A stretch of 64,000 nucleotides of DNA from Roseburia sp. (GTDB lineage: Bacteria > Bacillota > Clostridia > Lachnospirales > Lachnospiraceae). A model generated the notes under the pieces. It had not been told where the DNA came from and searched no databases. It saw nothing but the letters and a program-made list of their open reading frames with translations. The first letter of the stretch is position 1. Every line of letters begins with the position of its first letter. The stretch lies in the NCBI GenBank assembly GCA_003483745.1, contig DMYD01000042.1:32362-96361 (forward strand). Reading direction: 5' to 3'. Positions 24,847 through 33,703 of this stretch are shown here, piece by piece. Position numbers and translations under genes: made by a program.

Positions 24847-26376
24847 TTGTATAGTATTGTATCAACGGCGATCATACACGGGATCCAGAGCGTGCCGATT
24901 TCTGTGGAAGCGGATGTGAGCGATGGACTGCCTGTGTTTGAAATGGTAGGATTTCTTGCTTCGGAAGTACAGGAGGCGAAAGAAAGAGTGCGCACAGCAT
25001 TGAAAAACAGCGGCTATGCCCTGCCACCGAAGCATATTACGATCAATTTTACTCCGGCGAATATCAGAAAATCCGGTTCGGGATTTGACCTTCCGGTTGC
25101 GGTTGCGGTTCTCACCGCCTTTGGTCATATCGGACAGGAAACAGTCGGAGAATATTTTGTGGTGGGGGAAGTTGGATTAAACGGAAAAGTACAGTCGGTG
25201 AATGGGATTTTGCCAATGGTGGAGGAGGCAAAAGAAAGAGGCATGAAAAAATGTGTGGTTCCATGGGAAAATGTGAGAGAAGCAGCACTGGTATCGGACA
25301 TGCAGGTTTATGCCGTAAAAAATATTGCAGAGGCCGTCAGGGTTTTAAATGGAAGTGGAGATTCTTTTAATGTTCCATATAATATAGAAGAAATGCAGAC
25401 GAAAGAAATATTGGATTTTGCAGATGTGAGTGGACAGACATTTGTAAAACGTGCGTGTGAAACGGCTGTTTCGGGAATGCATAACCTGCTTTTTATCGGT
25501 CCGCCGGGAGCGGGAAAAACAATGATAGCAGAAAGGATTCCCGGAATTTTGCCGCCGTTAAATACAAAGGAGCGCATGGAAATTTCTAAAATATACAGTG
25601 TCTGTGGGCTCTTAGAACACAAAAAAGGATTGATACAGGAGCGGCCGTTTCGGGCACCGCATCATACGATCACGCCGCAGGGACTTGCAGGCGGAGGCGC
25701 ATTGCCCAAACCTGGAGAAATCTCACTGGCGCATAAAGGAATCTTATTTTTAGATGAACTGACAGAATTTCAAAGGGAAACATTAGAGATACTAAGACAG
25801 CCGATGGAGGAGAAAAAAATCTGTATAGCGAGATTACATGCAAGTTATGAATATCCGGCTGATTTTATGCTTGTGGCGGCGATGAATCCCTGCAAATGCG
25901 GATATTACCCGGATATGCAAAAATGTACCTGTACATCGGCGGCGGTTGACCGATATCTGCGAAAAGTGAGCAGACCACTTTTAGACCGGATTGATGTGTG
26001 CGTAGAAGTTCCATCAATCAGATTTCAGGACCTTTACAATACTGGAAAAGGAGAAAATTCGTGTAAAATCAGAGAACGTGTCATGCGTACTCAGAAAATA
26101 CAAAAAGAGCGTTACCGGGGAGAAAATTTTTGCTTTAACAGCCATATTCCATCATCTAAAATTTTTGAATACTGTAAGCTTGACGAAAAACAGAAAATTT
26201 ACATGGAACAAATGTATAACAAATTAAATCTGACTGCCCGCACCTGTCATAAAATACTGCGTGTAGCGCGGACGCTGGCGGATATGGACGAGTGTGAACA
26301 GATAAAAATGCGCCATTTAAATGAGGCGATTTGTTATAGGAATATTGATAGAAAATTCTGGGAGGGTATGGGTTGA
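24847..26376 (+). CDS. comM: YifB/ComM family Mg-chelatase-like AAA+ ATPase
   Basis: A 509-residue ATPase. The N-terminus (YSIVSTAIIHGIQSVPISVEADVSDGLP) has a Lon-like fold. Walker A is GPPGAGKTM near residue 218, Walker B is ILFLDELTEF, and a Cys cluster (NPCKCGYYPDMQKCTCT) lies near residue 350. ComM in Haemophilus and Vibrio drives branch migration in natural transformation. Here it is directly coupled to dprA by a 4-base overlap, supporting a role with DprA in handling incoming DNA. TTG start behind AGGAGG. Confidence 0.95.
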   Translation: MYSIVSTAIIHGIQSVPISVEADVSDGLPVFEMVGFLASEVQEAKERVRTALKNSGYALPPKHITINFTPANIRKSGSGFDLPVAVAVLTAFGHIGQETVGEYFVVGEVGLNGKVQSVNGILPMVEEAKERGMKKCVVPWENVREAALVSDMQVYAVKNIAEAVRVLNGSGDSFNVPYNIEEMQTKEILDFADVSGQTFVKRACETAVSGMHNLLFIGPPGAGKTMIAERIPGILPPLNTKERMEISKIYSVCGLLEHKKGLIQERPFRAPHHTITPQGLAGGGALPKPGEISLAHKGILFLDELTEFQRETLEILRQPMEEKKICIARLHASYEYPADFMLVAAMNPCKCGYYPDMQKCTCTSAAVDRYLRKVSRPLLDRIDVCVEVPSIRFQDLYNTGKGENSCKIRERVMRTQKIQKERYRGENFCFNSHIPSSKIFEYCKLDEKQKIYMEQMYNKLNLTARTCHKILRVARTLADMDECEQIKMRHLNEAICYRNIDRKFWEGMG

Positions 26377-27458
26377 TCAATTATGCATACTGGCTTTCAA
26401 ATATTCCGGGAGTTGGAATACGTACCAGAAATAGGCTGATCGGTGCGGCGGGAAACGCGCAGGAAGTTTACGGACTGACAGAAAAACAGCTTCTTCTGAT
26501 ACCGGGAGTGGAGGAAAAACACGTTGTAAAGATCACAGAGAGCAAAAAAAGAGATTGTGATGCGGCATATGAAAGTATTACGGAAAGAGGAATTTCCTTT
26601 TTGTCAAGGGAAGATCAGCAGTTCCCCCAATGTCTTACTACAATACCGGATGCTCCTTACAGTCTGTATGTGAAGGGAAAGATGCCGGCAGAGTGGAACA
26701 GGAAGACCGTGGCCATTGTGGGCGCACGCCGCTGCTCCGCTTATGGCAGATCGGTGGCAGAGAAAATTGCGGGGAGACTTGCAGCAACGGGAGCATGGGT
26801 TGTAAGCGGCATGGCATCGGGGATTGACGGAAGTGGACATACAGGTGCGCTGAGTAAGAATGGATATACCTGTGCAGTGTTAGGATGCGGGGTGGATATC
26901 TGTTATCCAAAGTCAAATGTTAGAATATATCAGGAGATACTTGAGAAAAACGGTGCAGTCATCTCGGAATATCCACCGGGAACAAGTCCATCTGCACCGC
27001 TTTTTCCGGCGAGAAACCGTATTATCGCGGGGCTTGCGGATGTGGTTGTGATCGTTGAGGCAAAAATAAAGAGTGGATCGCTGATCACAGCGGATTATGC
27101 GCTCGAACAGGGAAAAGATATTTATGCGGTGCCGGGACGTATGTACGATGCGTTAAGTGAGGGATGCAACAATCTGATACGGCAGGGTGCCGGAATTATT
27201 TCTGATATAGATGAATTCTTAGAAGAACTCGAACTGCAGGGGGAGATAAACACCGGAGAAGAGAATTTAAAAAATTTATTACTTGAAAAAGATGAGCGAC
27301 TGGTGTATAGTTGTCTAAGTTTACGACCGAAAAACGTCGGGGAACTGTTAGAGAAGACTGGTATATTAGTACCGGAAATGATGGATATTCTTGCCAGACT
27401 TCTGCAAAAAGGGTTTATTACCGAGACGGTTAAAAATTATTATATCAGAAAAATCTAA
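26373..27458 (+). CDS. dprA: DNA-processing protein DprA
   Basis: A 361-residue DprA. An N-terminal HhH/SAM-like region (LSNIPGVGIRTRNRLIGAAG) is followed by the Rossmann domain with VVSGMASGIDGSGHTGAL, VLGCGVDICYP and SGSLITADYALEQGKDIYAVPG. A C-terminal winged-helix part (LSLRPKNVGELLEKTGI) follows. DprA loads RecA on single-stranded DNA taken up during transformation. TTG start overlapping the comM stop. topA follows after 111 bases. Confidence 0.97.
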   Translation: MINYAYWLSNIPGVGIRTRNRLIGAAGNAQEVYGLTEKQLLLIPGVEEKHVVKITESKKRDCDAAYESITERGISFLSREDQQFPQCLTTIPDAPYSLYVKGKMPAEWNRKTVAIVGARRCSAYGRSVAEKIAGRLAATGAWVVSGMASGIDGSGHTGALSKNGYTCAVLGCGVDICYPKSNVRIYQEILEKNGAVISEYPPGTSPSAPLFPARNRIIAGLADVVVIVEAKIKSGSLITADYALEQGKDIYAVPGRMYDALSEGCNNLIRQGAGIISDIDEFLEELELQGEINTGEENLKNLLLEKDERLVYSCLSLRPKNVGELLEKTGILVPEMMDILARLLQKGFITETVKNYYIRKI

Positions 27459-27569
27459 AAAATGTCAGATACGACAATCCATATGAAAAAGACAGGGATT
27501 GTTGTCAGAAGCAATGGATTGCGCGCTTTGCGGGTAAATCTGTTGCCATGAATAAAAGGAGATGGATGC

Positions 27570-29657
27570 ATGGCAAAGTATCTTGTTATTGTGGAGTCGC
27601 CCGCAAAGGTAAAGACAATTAAAAAATTTTTGGGAAAAAATTATGAGGTAGTGGCATCAAACGGACATGTGAGAGATCTGCCGAAAAGCCAGATGGGAAT
27701 TGATACAGAGAATGATTTTGAACCAAAATATATTACAATTCGCGGGAAGGGAGATATCTTAGCAAAGCTGCGTAAAGAAACGAAAAAAGCGGATAAAGTT
27801 TATCTCGCAACTGACCCCGACCGTGAGGGAGAGGCGATTTCGTGGCATTTGAGCCAGGCTTTGAAACTGGATGATAAAAATGCGCAGAGAATCACGTTTA
27901 ACGAGATTACACAGAATGCAGTGAAAGCTTCTTTGAAAGAACCACGCAAGATTGATATGAACCTTGTGGATGCACAGCAGACCAGACGAATTTTAGACCG
28001 TCTGGTGGGATACAAGATCAGTCCATTGCTGTGGGCAAAAGTAAAAAGAGGACTTAGTGCCGGACGTGTCCAGTCTGTTACATTGCGTATTATCTGTGAT
28101 CGTGAGGATGAAATTAATGCATTTATACCGGAAGAATACTGGACATTGGATGCAGAATTGTCTGTAAAAGGTGAGAAAAAAGCACTGCTCGCGAAATTTT
28201 ACGGAGATGAGAGTGGGAAAGTTACCGTTTCCAGCAAAGAACAGGCAGACCGTATCATGTCAGAGATGCAGAAAGAGGAGTTCCGCGTTTTAGAAGTAAA
28301 AAAAGGAGAGCGGGTGAAAAAGGCTCCATTGCCATTTACAACCAGTACGCTGCAGCAGGAAGCATCGAAGACACTCAATTTTCCAATCTCAAAGACAATG
28401 CGTATCGCACAGCAGTTATATGAAGGCGTGGATATCAAAGGTCAGGGAACCGTAGGTCTTATCACTTACCTGCGAACGGACTCGGTGCGTATCTCAGAAG
28501 AGGCAGATGCACAGGCGAGGGAATATATTGCTGCAAATTATGGTGAGAATTATATTGCAGGAGAAAAAACCACGAAAAAGAAAGGCGCCAAGATTCAGGA
28601 TGCACATGAGGCAATCCGTCCATCTGACATCAACCGTACGCCGGTCATGGTAAAAGAATCATTGTCGAGAGACCAGTTCCGCCTATATCAGCTGATATGG
28701 AAACGTTTTGCGGCAAGCAGGATGTCGCAGGCCGTTTATGAGACAACCAACGTAAAGATTGGAGCAGGAAAATACCGATTTACAGTATCTGCTTCCAAAA
28801 TTGCATTTGATGGATTTATGTCTGTGTATACAAGCGATGACGATGAAAAGGCGGAGAACAATGTTCTGGTAGGCTCCATTGATGAGAATACAGTACTTGG
28901 ATTGAAAGAATTTGATGAAAAACAGCACTTTACCCAGCCACCTGCACACTATACCGAAGCATCTCTTGTAAAAACATTAGAGGAACTTGGAATCGGGCGG
29001 CCAAGTACTTATTCCCCTACGATCACAACACTGCTGGGCAGACGATATATTGTAAAAGAGGCAAAAAATCTGTATGTGACAGAACTTGGAGAAGTGGTGA
29101 ATCAGATTATGAAAGAATCATTTCCAAGTATTGTGGATGAACATTTTACTGCAAATATGGAATCACTGCTTGATGGCGTTGAGGAAGGAAGCGTAAACTG
29201 GAAAACAGTGGTGCGCAATTTCTATCCGGATCTTGATGAGGCTGTGAAAGCAGCACAGAAGGATTTGGAAAAAGTAAAAATAGAAGACGAAGTGACAGAT
29301 GTTGTCTGTGATGTCTGCGGAAGAAATATGGTAGTAAAATATGGACCGCATGGCAAGTTTCTTGCATGTCCGGGATTCCCGGAATGCCGTAATACGAAAC
29401 CTTATCTTGAAAAGATCGGGGTTGCATGTCCAAAATGTGGGAAAGAGGTTGTGCTTCGCAAAACCAAAAAAGGCAGAAAATATTTTGGCTGCGAGGATAA
29501 TCCGGAATGCGATTTTATGAGCTGGTCAAGACCTGTTGCAGAAAAATGTCCAAAATGTGGCGGGTATATGGTAATCAAAGGAAATAAGGTTGTGTGTGCA
29601 GATGAACAGTGCGGTTATGTGACAGATCGTAAAAATGTTGAAAAAGATTCGGAATAA
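27570..29657 (+). CDS. topA: DNA topoisomerase I
   Basis: A 695-residue type IA topoisomerase that relaxes negative supercoils. The Toprim domain (YLVIVESPAKVKTIKKFLG, TDPDREGEAISWHL), the catalytic Tyr in GLITYLRTDS near residue 300 and YTEASLVKTLEELGIGRPSTY are present. Three C-terminal C4 zinc-ribbon repeats (CDVCG..., CPKCGKEV..., CPKCGGYM...) are intact. Start ATG behind AAAGGAGATGG. The order dprA-topA matches B. subtilis. Confidence 0.98.
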   Translation: MAKYLVIVESPAKVKTIKKFLGKNYEVVASNGHVRDLPKSQMGIDTENDFEPKYITIRGKGDILAKLRKETKKADKVYLATDPDREGEAISWHLSQALKLDDKNAQRITFNEITQNAVKASLKEPRKIDMNLVDAQQTRRILDRLVGYKISPLLWAKVKRGLSAGRVQSVTLRIICDREDEINAFIPEEYWTLDAELSVKGEKKALLAKFYGDESGKVTVSSKEQADRIMSEMQKEEFRVLEVKKGERVKKAPLPFTTSTLQQEASKTLNFPISKTMRIAQQLYEGVDIKGQGTVGLITYLRTDSVRISEEADAQAREYIAANYGENYIAGEKTTKKKGAKIQDAHEAIRPSDINRTPVMVKESLSRDQFRLYQLIWKRFAASRMSQAVYETTNVKIGAGKYRFTVSASKIAFDGFMSVYTSDDDEKAENNVLVGSIDENTVLGLKEFDEKQHFTQPPAHYTEASLVKTLEELGIGRPSTYSPTITTLLGRRYIVKEAKNLYVTELGEVVNQIMKESFPSIVDEHFTANMESLLDGVEEGSVNWKTVVRNFYPDLDEAVKAAQKDLEKVKIEDEVTDVVCDVCGRNMVVKYGPHGKFLACPGFPECRNTKPYLEKIGVACPKCGKEVVLRKTKKGRKYFGCEDNPECDFMSWSRPVAEKCPKCGGYMVIKGNKVVCADEQCGYVTDRKNVEKDSE

Positions 29658-29688
29658 TGTAATAATTTTATTGAAAATACATTAAAAT

Positions 29689-29717
29689 ATTGAATTTTCA
29701 GAATTGACGTGATAAAA
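29689..29717 (+). promoter_or_regulatory. Sigma-A promoter of codY
   Basis: TTGAAT (29689-29694), 17 bases, TAAAAT (29712-29717). Confidence 0.6.
29692..29706 (+). promoter_or_regulatory. Possible CodY box overlapping the codY -35
   Basis: AATTTTCAGAATTGA matches the CodY consensus AATTTTCWGAAAATT exactly over its first 11 positions and not over the last four. It overlaps the -35 box, where bound CodY would repress its own gene. Confidence 0.45.
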
Positions 29718-29763
29718 TATAAGACATCATGAAAGACATATATGTAGTCAGGAGGCACGCATT

Positions 29764-30549
29764 ATGAGCGTTCAGTTGTTGGATAAAACAAGAAAAATCA
29801 ATAAGTTGCTTCACAATAATAATTCTTCCAAAGTGGTATTTAATGATATATGCGATGTATTAAAAGAAATATTGGAATCGAACATCCTGGTTATCAGTAA
29901 AAAAGGAAAAGTACTTGGAACGGGAGTACGTCAGGGTGTGGAAGAGATCAATGAATTGATTGTGGATGAGGTAGGAGGTTTTATCGACCCGCTTTTAAAT
30001 GAACGTTTGCTTGGCATCCTGTCCACAAAAGAGAATGTCAATCTTGAAACACTTGGATTTGTGGATGACGTTAAAAAATATACAGCGATTATTACACCGA
30101 TTGATATTGCAGGGGAGCGGCTGGGAACATTATTCGTATACCGTGAGAACCGTCAGTACGATATTGATGATATCATCCTGAGTGAATATGGAACAACGGT
30201 GGTCGGACTTGAAATGATGCGTTCCGTAAACGAAGAGAATGCAGAAGAGACAAGAAAAGTACAGATTGTAAAATCGGCGATCAGTACATTATCTTTTTCG
30301 GAATTGGAAGCAATCACGCATATTTTTGATGAAATGGATGGCAAGGAGGGAATTCTTGTCGCAAGTAAGATTGCAGACCGTGTAGGAATTACGAGATCGG
30401 TAATTGTAAATGCGCTTCGTAAATTTGAAAGTGCAGGTGTGATCGAATCGAGATCTTCGGGAATGAAAGGAACATACATCAAAGTGTTAAATGATGTTGT
30501 GTTTGACGAGTTGGATAAAATAAAGAAAGAGAATCATAAAAACGGTTGA
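29764..30549 (+). CDS. codY: GTP-sensing pleiotropic repressor CodY
   Basis: A 261-residue CodY. The N-terminal GAF domain (MSVQLLDKTRKINKLLHNNN...) binds branched-chain amino acids in known homologues. The C-terminal winged HTH is ASKIADRVGITRSVIVNALRKFESAGVI, close to the B. subtilis sequence. CodY represses nutrient-uptake and motility genes when GTP and isoleucine are plentiful; in B. subtilis it sits immediately before fla/che, as here. Start ATG behind AGGAGG. Terminator at 30558-30601. Confidence 0.98.
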   Translation: MSVQLLDKTRKINKLLHNNNSSKVVFNDICDVLKEILESNILVISKKGKVLGTGVRQGVEEINELIVDEVGGFIDPLLNERLLGILSTKENVNLETLGFVDDVKKYTAIITPIDIAGERLGTLFVYRENRQYDIDDIILSEYGTTVVGLEMMRSVNEENAEETRKVQIVKSAISTLSFSELEAITHIFDEMDGKEGILVASKIADRVGITRSVIVNALRKFESAGVIESRSSGMKGTYIKVLNDVVFDELDKIKKENHKNG

Positions 30550-30557
30550 AATAAAAG

Positions 30558-30601
30558 GGAATTTGTTATGCTGTTTGTGGAGCATGGCGAATTCCTTTTT
30601 A
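30558..30601 (+). terminator. Terminator of codY
   Basis: GGAATTTGTTATGCT (30558-30572) pairs with AGCATGGCGAATTCC (30581-30595) through 15 pairs including three G-U wobbles, followed by five Ts. Confidence 0.85.
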
Positions 30602-30730
30602 AGTTGCACCCGAAGGTGTTTCATCTGAAGAAGATATGCACAAAAACGCATAAAATGTCGAAAAAGATAGAAAAATGAAGAATAAAAACAAATTGTTGTA
30701 CACGAAATCGTAAAATAATACAATATACGG

Positions 30731-30770
30731 GAAAAAACCGCGAAAAAACCGCGAAAAAACAAAAAAACCC
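30731..30770 (+). promoter_or_regulatory. Phased A-tracts upstream of the fla/che promoter
   Basis: GAAAAAACCGC occurs at 30731-30741 and again at 30742-30752, then GAAAAAAC and AAAAAAACCC. The A-tracts start every 11 bases, close to the helical repeat, and end right at the -35 box. Such arrays bend DNA or act as UP elements. Confidence 0.6.
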
Positions 30771-30798
30771 TTGTGTTTTTTTTGAGATATTTTATAAT
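30771..30798 (+). promoter_or_regulatory. Sigma-A promoter of the fla/che operon
   Basis: TTGTGT (30771-30776), 16 bases, TATAAT (30793-30798). The leader to the flgB ATG is about 40 bases. I see no sigma-28 or CodY consensus in the 30602-30843 interval. That interval otherwise holds only AT-rich sequence and the A-tract array. Confidence 0.7.
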
Positions 30799-30843
30799 AA
30801 AATAGAATAATGTAGAAAAGTAGTGCATGAAAGGAGCAACAGA

Positions 30844-31239
30844 ATGTTTACAACGAATGCATTTGACTATACAAATATACTTGATAAGGCAGCTGATGCA
30901 AGCTGGATGCGTGAGAATGTTATTACCAATAATATTGCAAATATAGACACCCCTGGTTACAAGAGACAGGATGTTGATTTTGAGTCCGTATTGCAGAAAG
31001 CACTTGGCAAGACAAAATACAGCAGACTTGATAAAAAAGTGAGGGAATTGAATCAGGATCTTGGAAAACTAACAACGACATCTTACACGGATGCAGCAAA
31101 TTATTCTTATCGTCTTGACCGTAACAATGTAGACGAAAATACAGAAAATGCAGAACTGGCATCTGAATCATTAAGATATCAGCTTTTGACAACGGCGATA
31201 ACGAATAATTTTTCGAGAATACAGACCGTCTTAAAATAA
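30844..31239 (+). CDS. flgB: Flagellar basal-body rod protein FlgB
   Basis: A 131-residue proximal rod protein, exported by the flagellar type III system. The N-terminal heptad region and the rod signature NIANIDTPGYKRQDVDF are present, and the C-terminal helix (ELASESLRYQLLTTAITNNF) is normal. The ATG at 30844 lies eight bases after AAGGAG; a frame extension to 30823 is not needed. First gene of the operon. Confidence 0.97.
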   Translation: MFTTNAFDYTNILDKAADASWMRENVITNNIANIDTPGYKRQDVDFESVLQKALGKTKYSRLDKKVRELNQDLGKLTTTSYTDAANYSYRLDRNNVDENTENAELASESLRYQLLTTAITNNFSRIQTVLK

Positions 31240-31271
31240 TAGAAGAGGTGTTCTATGAACATTCTATTATC
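31235..31271. repeat. Palindromic repeat copy C (flgB-flgC gap)
   Basis: Outer arms AATAATAGAA (31235-31244) and TTCTATTATC (31262-31271) pair at 9 of 10 positions. An inner hairpin TGTTC-TAT-GAACA (31249-31261) is perfect. The right half and its flank match copy A over 25 of 26 bases. It overlaps the flgB stop codon. Confidence 0.55.
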
Positions 31272-31312
31272 AGGAATAAAAGATTGAAAAAGAAACAAAG
31301 GATGGAAGTTAT

Positions 31313-31753
31313 ATGGGATTATTTCAAGCATTTGACATCAGCGCAAGCGGTATGACGGCAGAACGTTTTCGTATGGATACGATTGCACAGAATATTGCGA
31401 ATATAAATACAACGAGAACAGAAGATGGTACACCATACCGAAGAAAAATTGTAACATTTGCAGAAAAGACAGAGACACCGTTTTCACAGTATTATGAGAC
31501 GGCAAGAGCGAGAGCAGTTGGAAATGGAGTGAAAGTTACATCTGTCAAGGAAGATGATGAGACGGAAATGCGTATGGTTTATGATCCATCTCACCCGGAT
31601 GCAGATGAAAATGGTTATGTTACATATCCAAATGTTAACACGGTGACTGAAATGACGAACCTGATTGATGCTACGAGAGCATATGAAGCAAATACGACAG
31701 CATTTGACGCGACAAAGAGTATGGTACAGGCTGCACTTAATATCAGTAAGTAA
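31313..31753 (+). CDS. flgC: Flagellar basal-body rod protein FlgC
   Basis: A 146-residue rod protein. FDISASGMTAERFRMDTIAQNIANINTTRTEDGTPYRRK is the FlgC N-terminal pattern (split here by family landmarks SASGM and NIANINTT). The C-terminus has VTEMTNLIDATRAYEANTTAF. It polymerises above FlgB/FliE in the rod. ATG behind AAGGATGGA. The 73-base gap from flgB contains palindromic repeat C. Confidence 0.97.
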   Translation: MGLFQAFDISASGMTAERFRMDTIAQNIANINTTRTEDGTPYRRKIVTFAEKTETPFSQYYETARARAVGNGVKVTSVKEDDETEMRMVYDPSHPDADENGYVTYPNVNTVTEMTNLIDATRAYEANTTAFDATKSMVQAALNISK

Positions 31754-31771
31754 GGAAAGGAATGACGGTAA

Positions 31772-32083
31772 ATGGATATTACTTCATTAACAGGGATCAC
31801 ATCAGACTATATTGAAAAGGTGGCAGAACAGAACAGACTTGTAAATACTTCAGATGACAGTTTTCAGTCAGTGCTTGATTCAGCAATGAACGTACTGACA
31901 GAGACGAGTGATTTACAAAATGATGCAGAAGCTGCTCAGATAGAATTTGCCCTTGGAAAGGCAGATAATCCGCATGATATGCAGATCGCAGCAAAGAAAG
32001 CGCTTACAGCACTTCAATATACAACAGCGGTAAGAGACAAAATGTTGGATGCATATAAAGAAATCATGAATATGCAAATTTAA
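31772..32083 (+). CDS. fliE: Flagellar hook-basal body complex protein FliE
   Basis: A 103-residue FliE, the adaptor joining the MS ring (FliF) to the rod. The C-terminal half (NDAEAAQIEFALGKADNPHDMQIAAKKALTAL, ending MLDAYKEIMNMQI) is the conserved FliE pattern. Its position between flgC and fliF is the usual one. ATG 18 bases after the flgC stop with GGAAAGGAATG upstream. Confidence 0.96.
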   Translation: MDITSLTGITSDYIEKVAEQNRLVNTSDDSFQSVLDSAMNVLTETSDLQNDAEAAQIEFALGKADNPHDMQIAAKKALTALQYTTAVRDKMLDAYKEIMNMQI

Positions 32084-32101
32084 TGAATGGAGTCAGATAA
32101 C

Positions 32102-33700
32102 ATGCCGGAACAGGTGCAAAATATATTAAATAAGATTACAGAATGGTGGAAAAAGTTTAATACAAAACAGAAAGCATTGCTGATCAGCATTGTCGCAGTG
32201 ATCATTGTCGCACTGGCAATATTAGCAGCAGTTGTAAGTAAACCGAACATGGTTACGCTGCATGAATGTCAGACGACCACAGAGGCAGGAACGGTAAAGG
32301 ATCTTCTGGATGGTGAGAGTATTTCTTATCAGATGTCCCAGGACGGACTGATCTTTTATGTGGATGCAAAAGATGAGGCGGCTGCCTCGATTCTGCTTGG
32401 AAAGAATGATATCCCAAGCCAGGGTGCATCTATTGATAACGTTTTTGATGGTGGATTCAGTTCGACAGAGGCAGACAAGACAAAGAAATACAAAGTTTAT
32501 CTACAGAAATATTTCGCTGAACAGTTAGAAACCCTGTCAAATGTTGAAAGTGCTTCTGTAACACTCGATATTCCAAATGATGATGGAACAATTCTTGCAA
32601 AAGATCAGGATTCCTATGCAGCAGTGATCCTTACTTTAAACGGAGATATGGATGAGGATCAGGCAGCAGGTCTTGCAAAATACATAGCAACACAGCTTGG
32701 AAATAAAAATACAGATAATATTCAGATTTTAGATTCTAATTCGAATGTCTTATTCTCAGGAGACTCTTCTGATACCAATGTGGGAACTGCAAACAGCCAG
32801 CTCTCTGTAAAATCAAAAGCAGAAAATCTGGTAAAGAGTAAAGTGAAAGATGTTATGGTGGGTTCTTCTTTGTTTGACCATGTGGAAGTGGCACCGGAAC
32901 TTGTGATGGATTTCGATACGTCAGAAGAAGCAACGCATGAATATTATGCACCGGACGGACAGACGAATGGTATGGTTGGCAGTAAGAGTGAATATGAATC
33001 AGAATCAGAAGGTGGTGCAGCTGCAACACCTGGAACAGATTCGAATGATGATACGTCTTATGTGATTGAAGATAACAATTACACACACAGTACTGTTACA
33101 GATACAACCACAAACTACCAGAACAATGAAAAGGTAACGAAAAAGTCATCAAATGGCGGAACTGTTAATTATGCAGACTCTTCCGTTTCTCTGGTAGCAA
33201 CGAAATACCGCATTTACGATGAAGATACATTGCGTGCATCCGGAGCACTCGATAACATGACATTTGATGAGTATGTTGCAGCAAACAGTGATCCGACACC
33301 GATTACGGTTGATCAGGAATATATCACGATGATTTCAAATGCAACAGGAATCCCAACAGACAAGATTACCATCATTGCACAGGAAGAACCAGTTTTCCAG
33401 TATTCTTCCGGTGGAAGAAGTGCTTCTGATTATTTGCAGATCGTACTTGTAGTACTGATCCTTCTTCTTTTAGGCTATGTGGTGTTCCGCAGTACCAGAA
33501 AAGAGAAAGTGGCAGAGATCGAACCGGAGCTTTCTGTTGAAAGCCTGCTTGAGTCAACAAAAGAAAGCCAGGAAGAAATGCAGGATATTGGATATAACGA
33601 GAAGTCTGAGACCCGTATCCTGATTGAAAAATTTGTGGAAGACAATCCAGAAGCGGCAGCATCATTATTGCGTAACTGGCTGAACGAGGAGTGGGAATAG
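32102..33700 (+). CDS. fliF: Flagellar MS-ring protein FliF
   Basis: A 532-residue MS-ring protein. TM1 is near residues 24-44 (ALLISIVAVIIVALAILAAV); ring-building motifs follow (YVDAKDEAAASILLGKNDIP, YAAVILTL). TM2 is near 445-465 (YLQIVLVVLILLLLGYVVF). The C-terminal tail (PEAAASLLRNWLNEEWE) binds FliG. The ATG at 32102 has GGAG nine bases upstream; the ATG at 32087 lacks a site. It is the foundation of the basal body in the membrane. Confidence 0.97.
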   Translation: MPEQVQNILNKITEWWKKFNTKQKALLISIVAVIIVALAILAAVVSKPNMVTLHECQTTTEAGTVKDLLDGESISYQMSQDGLIFYVDAKDEAAASILLGKNDIPSQGASIDNVFDGGFSSTEADKTKKYKVYLQKYFAEQLETLSNVESASVTLDIPNDDGTILAKDQDSYAAVILTLNGDMDEDQAAGLAKYIATQLGNKNTDNIQILDSNSNVLFSGDSSDTNVGTANSQLSVKSKAENLVKSKVKDVMVGSSLFDHVEVAPELVMDFDTSEEATHEYYAPDGQTNGMVGSKSEYESESEGGAAATPGTDSNDDTSYVIEDNNYTHSTVTDTTTNYQNNEKVTKKSSNGGTVNYADSSVSLVATKYRIYDEDTLRASGALDNMTFDEYVAANSDPTPITVDQEYITMISNATGIPTDKITIIAQEEPVFQYSSGGRSASDYLQIVLVVLILLLLGYVVFRSTRKEKVAEIEPELSVESLLESTKESQEEMQDIGYNEKSETRILIEKFVEDNPEAAASLLRNWLNEEWE

Positions 33701-33703
33701 GGT

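Noticed and set aside
27479..27516. Hairpin CGACAATCC / GGATTGTTG between dprA and topA as a terminator
   Set aside because: A nine-pair stem exists but no T-run follows, and topA is on the same strand close by; too weak to call.
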